NCBI GenBank assembly: GCA_015698045.1
Contig: BLAL01000176.1
Coordinates: forward strand, 310,001 to 374,000
DNA: 64,000 bases
Direction of reading: 5' to 3'
From: Rhizophagus clarus
Lineage: Eukaryota; Glomeromycota; Glomeromycetes; Glomerales; Glomeraceae
In this document: positions 59,575 to 64,000 of the stretch, in pieces
Numbering within the stretch: the first letter of the stretch is position 1
How the letters are laid out: each line of letters opens with the position of its first letter
Program-made: the position numbers and the translations under genes
Notes under the pieces: model-generated
Told to the model about the DNA's origin: nothing
The model's input: the letters and a program-made list of their open reading frames with translations, nothing else
The model's database searches: none

Positions 59575-60768
59575 TCAGAAGTAAAAAAAAAAATATTTAC
59601 ACTTGTAGTATTTAAAGATGGACCATAAAGGAAGTCCATTAAGTCGGTTAACAATTCCAGAAAGTGCCTCTCTTTTGTGACTATTGTTTGGTTTTGCATA
59701 TGCACGATAGCCACCAACAGAATGATGGCCAGTAATCGCCATACCAGTATTTTCAGGAATTCCAAGGTCAAATAATTCAAAAATACTTGTTTTTCTTCCA
59801 GAGTGATTGCAAATATTCTTTCCTTTTATATCAATATTACATTCAACACATATGGTTTTAAACATAGAACGGATGGTGCGATCGGCAATTTGCTTATCTC
59901 TATACCACTTCCCTTGAGCTATAGCTAATAATACAAAGTTATTTATGCTAAAATTTTAGTAAATAACAAAATAATAAATACCGTTAGCACTTCGACTAAC
60001 TGATAAATAAAGGTATGGACATTTTCCTTTTTGAGGTCGAAGAGAAAGGAATTTACTGATGTCATGATTTGGACCAGCAATTCCAGGAGGGTCAGGAGGA
60101 AAAGGAATATTTAAATCAAATTGATTGCCATCAACTCCTCCCTGATCATTTTTTTGTTGTCCTTTTTTAAAAATAATCCCATCTGGAGTATCAGCTAATT
60201 GGGAAGCGAGTAAATTAACATGCTCACCACTTCTTGGTGCACCTAATATACAAATCCAAAAGAAAACTCGTTTTAGCAAGCCAAAAGGAACATTAGGATT
60301 CAAAGTTTCATGTTGAATTATATGACGAATCTCATCAGTAGATAACCCATCCGTAGATTTTGTTTCGCCAATACCCTTTTTTTTCATATCCTTAAGGAGA
60401 CCATCAAAACGTGCATATAAATCAGGGAAATCAACCTTATTATGTAAACTGTACCGCCAACCTGGTTTAACATCTTGCAAATATCTGCTAATTGCAGACA
60501 AAGCATTTTTTAAAGAAGTTCGTGAATAATATTCTCCATTTTTAGAAGTTACACCACAGAGAAATTGAGTAACTTGTAGTTCAATAGTATCTTTATCTTG
60601 ACTTTCTAACGGATAATTATAATTAACATCTGCTCTCCACTTGTTCATTATTTTAACCCACTTTTCAGTATTCATAACTGTGTTTTGAGGAACTCTGCCT
60701 TTCGCAAGTGCTGATAGTTGTTCAAGTGAAGGTAAATGATTACCTTTGGGTGAAATATCTTGTGCCAT
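59575..60768 (-). CDS. Crypton-like tyrosine recombinase (two exons, 378 aa)
   Basis: Exon 1 is 60768-59982, exon 2 is 59924-59575, and a 57-bp GT-AG intron joins them in phase 1. The N-terminal half resembles the core-binding region. The catalytic half has the first Arg in GAPRSGEHVN (Arg179), HxxR in CNHSGRKTS (His303, Arg306), a His in ITGHHSVGGYRAY (329-330) and the likely nucleophile Tyr338. That is the R-HxxR-H-Y set of tyrosine recombinases. The HSGRKT and GYRAY spacing resembles eukaryotic Crypton/DUF3504 proteins related to domesticated ZMYM/KIAA1958 genes. It would cut and rejoin DNA for excision and insertion. The frame is intact to TGA 59575. Further exons may follow. Confidence 0.8.
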
Positions 60769-60969
60769 TTTTATATTATAAAAAAGGAAAAGTATTTTGG
60801 GAAAAACAAGACGCGTAAAAGAGAGGGAAAAAAAATAAGATCAGCTTTTGTGGAAAAAATGTCTAATAAAAGCTAAAAAAAAGTTTAAATTAGACTATTT
60901 TATATAAACCGATAAAACAGTTACTCAGCACTACGTGACCTCGTAACTGCGGCACTGCCGTGCCTTATA

Positions 60970-61055
60970 TGTATTTGCAATAAGAATATGATCAGCGGAA
61001 TTTGCTGAGCTGCGCTCAGCAAATTCCACCAATCATATTGCTTATTGCAAATACA
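60970..61055. repeat. 86-bp hairpin in the recombinase insert
   Basis: TGTATTTGCAATAAG at 60970 pairs with CTTATTGCAAATACA ending at 61055. An inner stem GGAATTTGCTGAG/CTCAGCAAATTCC surrounds a 5-base loop. Both sides are preceded or followed by GC-rich 'gttactc(a/g)gcac' and 'ggcacttcgtgcc' hairpins. It is a small palindromic element. Confidence 0.75.
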
Positions 61056-61303
61056 ACAGTTACTCGGCACTTCGTGCCTTGTAACTATTAATTATTGGTC
61101 AGTCTATTAGGATCATACTGATTTTGATGGACCGATATTTTTTGTTGTCGGTTAAAATAATTGATATTTTTGATAATGGCTAAATATTAATGGCTAAATA
61201 TTAGATATATTGGCAATTGCATATATATTTTAATAGATTTTCAAAATATTTATAAACTATTAGTATAATAGTAGCATGATCTTGTCTGACTGACACAATA
61301 ACC

Positions 61304-61381
61304 TAGTTATTGGTTATGGTGGATAAAATATCGTGTCACCCCGAAGGGGTGACACGATATTTTACCCCCCAACCAATAACT
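61304..61381. repeat. 78-bp hairpin at the right edge of the recombinase insert
   Basis: TAAAATATCGTGTCACCCC (61324-61342) is followed by GAA and its exact complement (61346-61364). Outer arms AGTTATTGGTT/AACCAATAACT extend it. It lies directly beside the point where kinase homology resumes. Confidence 0.8.
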
Positions 61382-62133
61382 ATTATTTATAAATTTATGT
61401 TTATTATTAATAGAATAATATTGATAAAATTGTAGTAATTTTTTTTTCTTTTTGATTATTGAACGCTCCATGTTATAATTTCTACTATTGATTTAACTAC
61501 TAACTTAGAAGATGCAGATGAATGAATATTATATATGGAAGATTTAGAAAATAGAAAGAAGCATATGAAATATGTGAAGAATATAGTGAGCCTGGCATAG
61601 GAGAAAATTGATGTCAACTTTGTGATGTTAAAAGGTTTAAGAATCACTTTAAAAATTGGACTATGGAAATAAAGATATTGATGAATTTATACAACAATCA
61701 CCACTTATTGCGAAAGCTGGAATTGTAAGATTTATTCAGCCGAATAGACTGAAAGAGTCATTCATTAATGGAATTTTGAAATCAAGAATGGTATAGATTT
61801 AACTTAATAAATATGCATTAAAAAGTTTGAAATTCCTTCTGATATTTTTTCAAATTTTTAAATGAGATAATTTGAATTACTTTAATTTATATTTAGTATT
61901 AATAAACTTGCATTTATTCATTAATAAATTTCTTTGTCAATTAGATTAATCTCATCTTAATATTCATCTTAAATATACTTTATCATATCATGAAATAACT
62001 CAAGATCAAAATAACAAAGAATATATGATGGATTTGTTTTATTGTGATGATGATAATTTGAGAGATTATTTAAGCAAATCTGAATTTTATAATTATAGAT
62101 TAAAAATTAATAAATTACAACGAATTGTAAAAT

Positions 62134-64000
62134 TAAATTATATATAATACATGATTAAATGATTTTTCACAATTTTTTTTATTTTATTTGACCAATTACG
62201 AAAGAGATTGCACAATGAGTTTTGAAAATTTTAACAATTCTTTTTTGCTACTAGAAATAGTTTTGTACATTTATGCTAATTATTTAACATTTTAATTCAT
62301 TTTTTTTACATTACTTCATCTAGATACCAAATGATCATATTAAAGCTATTTTAATTCAAATACATATATATATATACTGTATGTTGGATGTTAAAAAATA
62401 AAAATAAACTTGACAATTTAATATAATATATGGATAAGTTATAACATATATATATAAAAGAATTATTTAAATTACAAGCTAAGAAACTTGTAAAATATTT
62501 TATTACTCTAGCCTTAGTGTTAGCCGGATATATCCTACAAGTGTTACGTAATAATCTTTTTTCCGCACAAGTAAATATGTAAATAAACCCGTAATCAAAA
62601 AAAAAAATAATCATTTTTTAATCTAATAAAAAAATATTAAATCCTTTATTAAACAACTAATAAAAACTTACATTAATTTTAGAATTTTCTTATAATTTTT
62701 TACTGCATAAAATGATATTACTCCTCTTTCCCCTTAAAAAATTATTTCTCAAAAAAGAAATTTTGCCATGCTAAAACTCATATGAAACATACAAAATTTT
62801 TCTCAAAAAAAAAAAAAAGTTTCAAAAGATCTGATCATCCTAAAAAAAATTTTTTAAAAAAATTGACAAATTCTTTCCAGTCGAAAAAAAAAATATTTAT
62901 TCTTATTATACAAAAAAAAAAAAAAAAAAAATAAAGATAAATAAGAAAAACTTCTAATGCCAGTGAGCACAATATACTATATTACTTTCTTCCCAAAATT
63001 CAACAAGAGAAATCACTGCTGAGTAACAAAGGTCCATTGAAATCATCTATTTAAAAATTAAAGTTTTTACATGTCTCACTAGCAGAGAAATTGAAACAAA
63101 TATCAAAGAATTCAAAAGTCTCATTTAATAGGTAAATTTATTGGTTGCATTGAAAAAAAATTATTTCTAAAATAAAAAAATTCATGTTATAATACTACTA
63201 TACACAACATATTATTAAATTAATAAAGTAAACGCTACTTTCATCAAACCTATCACAATGGTGAATCTTGACTTGACACGATGTCAGATGTAGGCATGAA
63301 CGTTATAGTAATAGGACAAACCACAAAGTGTTGATGGTGAGTTGATTCTCGATTTTCTTGTGGAAGAAGTCTGAACCAAAAGATTTTCAGTTATAAATGA
63401 GACATAATCCAAATAACAGCTATTTGGCCAATAAGACAAACTCTTAACCAAACCTTAAGGTCTACACCAGCGAGTTTAATGGCCTATTTCATTATGTAGA
63501 AGTCATATTAAATTTTCGCAAGTATCTCCAACCAGGCAAACCTGAAATTATACATTAGCATCCACATTATAATAAAACCTATTTTCTATTATGAACCAAA
63601 ATGAAATATTTAACGAAACTACTAATGATTAATCTTCCTTTTTTTCTTTAAAAACGCATTCCTATACAACTTTTTGTTACCCATTTTCGTTATAACTTTA
63701 TAATCATTGTCATATTTTATTCTTTTTCATAGTTCATTAACTTTTTATAGTTTTTCTATCTTACTTCTTATTACATAAAAAAATGTATTTACATTCACTT
63801 TCTTTATAATAAAATAAACTACTAATTATAATAACTTAATGTTTTAATAAATAAAATAAAATAAAATCACCATTACATGAATTACATCCCCCACTTTTAA
63901 CCAATTAAAATACAACTACCTATTCACGTGATCATAAACATACTACTGAAGAACGTTGTGTCACCCCACTTTTTACATCCCTACCGTGGGTACTAGAAAA
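62134..64000. other. intergenic to window end; no gene supported
   Basis: AT-rich with many A runs around 62750-62930. The minus strand near 63240-63420 has a short protein-like stretch (FRLLPQENRESTHHQHFVVC) that could be an exon but has no supporting neighbours. The last bases contain 'gtgtcacccc', the same decamer as in the hairpin at 61331. Confidence 0.35.

Larger units (their letters stand above)
59042..61388. mobile_element. inserted tyrosine-recombinase (Crypton-like) element
   Basis: The boundaries are inferred from where similarity to the uninterrupted kinase paralogue (intron after 46512) stops and resumes. 'aattta(c/t)' is present at both junctions. The insert carries a minus-strand tyrosine recombinase gene and, upstream of it, two strong palindromes. 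It has no terminal inverted repeats or RT, as expected for Crypton-type elements. The exact ends are uncertain, and the palindromes may be separate small insertions. Confidence 0.6.
58977..62133 (+). pseudogene. third zinc-ribbon kinase copy, split by an insertion and truncated
   Basis: Exon 1 (58977 to about 59023) matches the paralogue at 46465, but its start codon is ATA instead of ATG. Homology then resumes at about 61388 in the first intron and continues through the zinc-ribbon exon. There 'gaaaattgatgt' holds TGA at 61609 where Trp is expected, and several indels follow. The exon-3 start is still recognisable (YMMDLFYCDDDNLRDYLSKS) and breaks off near 62133, before the catalytic loop. 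About 2.35 kb in between is foreign (see the tyrosine recombinase element). Confidence 0.82.

Overview
The window is AT-rich eukaryotic DNA. It has short GT-AG introns, no operons and very long intergenic spaces, and it is crowded with mobile DNA. The gene content points to an arbuscular mycorrhizal fungus of the Rhizophagus/Glomeromycotina type: protein kinases with an N-terminal CX2C...CX2C zinc ribbon, a Sel1-repeat/kinase fusion, LINEs with endonuclease, reverse transcriptase and RNase H domains, and a Crypton-like tyrosine recombinase. This assignment is inference from family recognition; no marker gene is present. No rRNA, convincing tRNA or CRISPR array was seen.

Layout. 0-9 kb: a pogo/Tigger-like MITE, an intact six-exon kinase (4755-6604) and a hAT-type MITE with perfect 8-bp target duplications. 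9.4-11.5 kb: an AT minisatellite of hairpin-forming units and a 460-bp near-perfect palindrome. 12.3-20.1 kb: a full-length LINE (called LINE-A here) between 19-bp target duplications, disabled by 11 in-frame stops, 8 of them TGA. 21.2-22.9 kb: a terminal-inverted-repeat element with a purine-rich minisatellite core. 23.5-27.1 kb: a decayed kinase fragment and a minus-strand Sel1/zinc-ribbon/kinase gene broken by indels. 29.5-29.9 kb: three diverged GC-rich units with conserved stems. 30.4-30.9 kb: a compact four-exon gene for a 104-aa membrane/coiled-coil protein.

32.6-43.1 kb holds two retroelements inserted one after the other at the same 12-bp target. One is a young, nearly intact LINE (LINE-B), with one possible -1 frameshift site and one homopolymer frame break. 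The other is a 1.7-kb ORF1-only retroposon. 43.4-48.5 kb is a diverged segmental duplicate of the first kinase locus and carries a pseudokinase. 49.7-53.6 kb has two hAT-type MITEs, a weak hypothetical gene, and a large pseudogene that keeps its frame over 540 nt despite 10 stops. 55.4-56.0 kb is an intact single-exon orphan gene of 211 aa. 59-62 kb is a third kinase copy whose first intron is interrupted by a 2.3-kb insertion carrying a tyrosine recombinase.

How it fits together: few genes look functional, namely one kinase, the small membrane protein, the 211-aa orphan, and possibly the recombinase and LINE-B. The rest records kinase duplication, transposition into the copies, and decay that looks dominated by GC-to-AT point changes (TGG to TGA, ATG to ATA).
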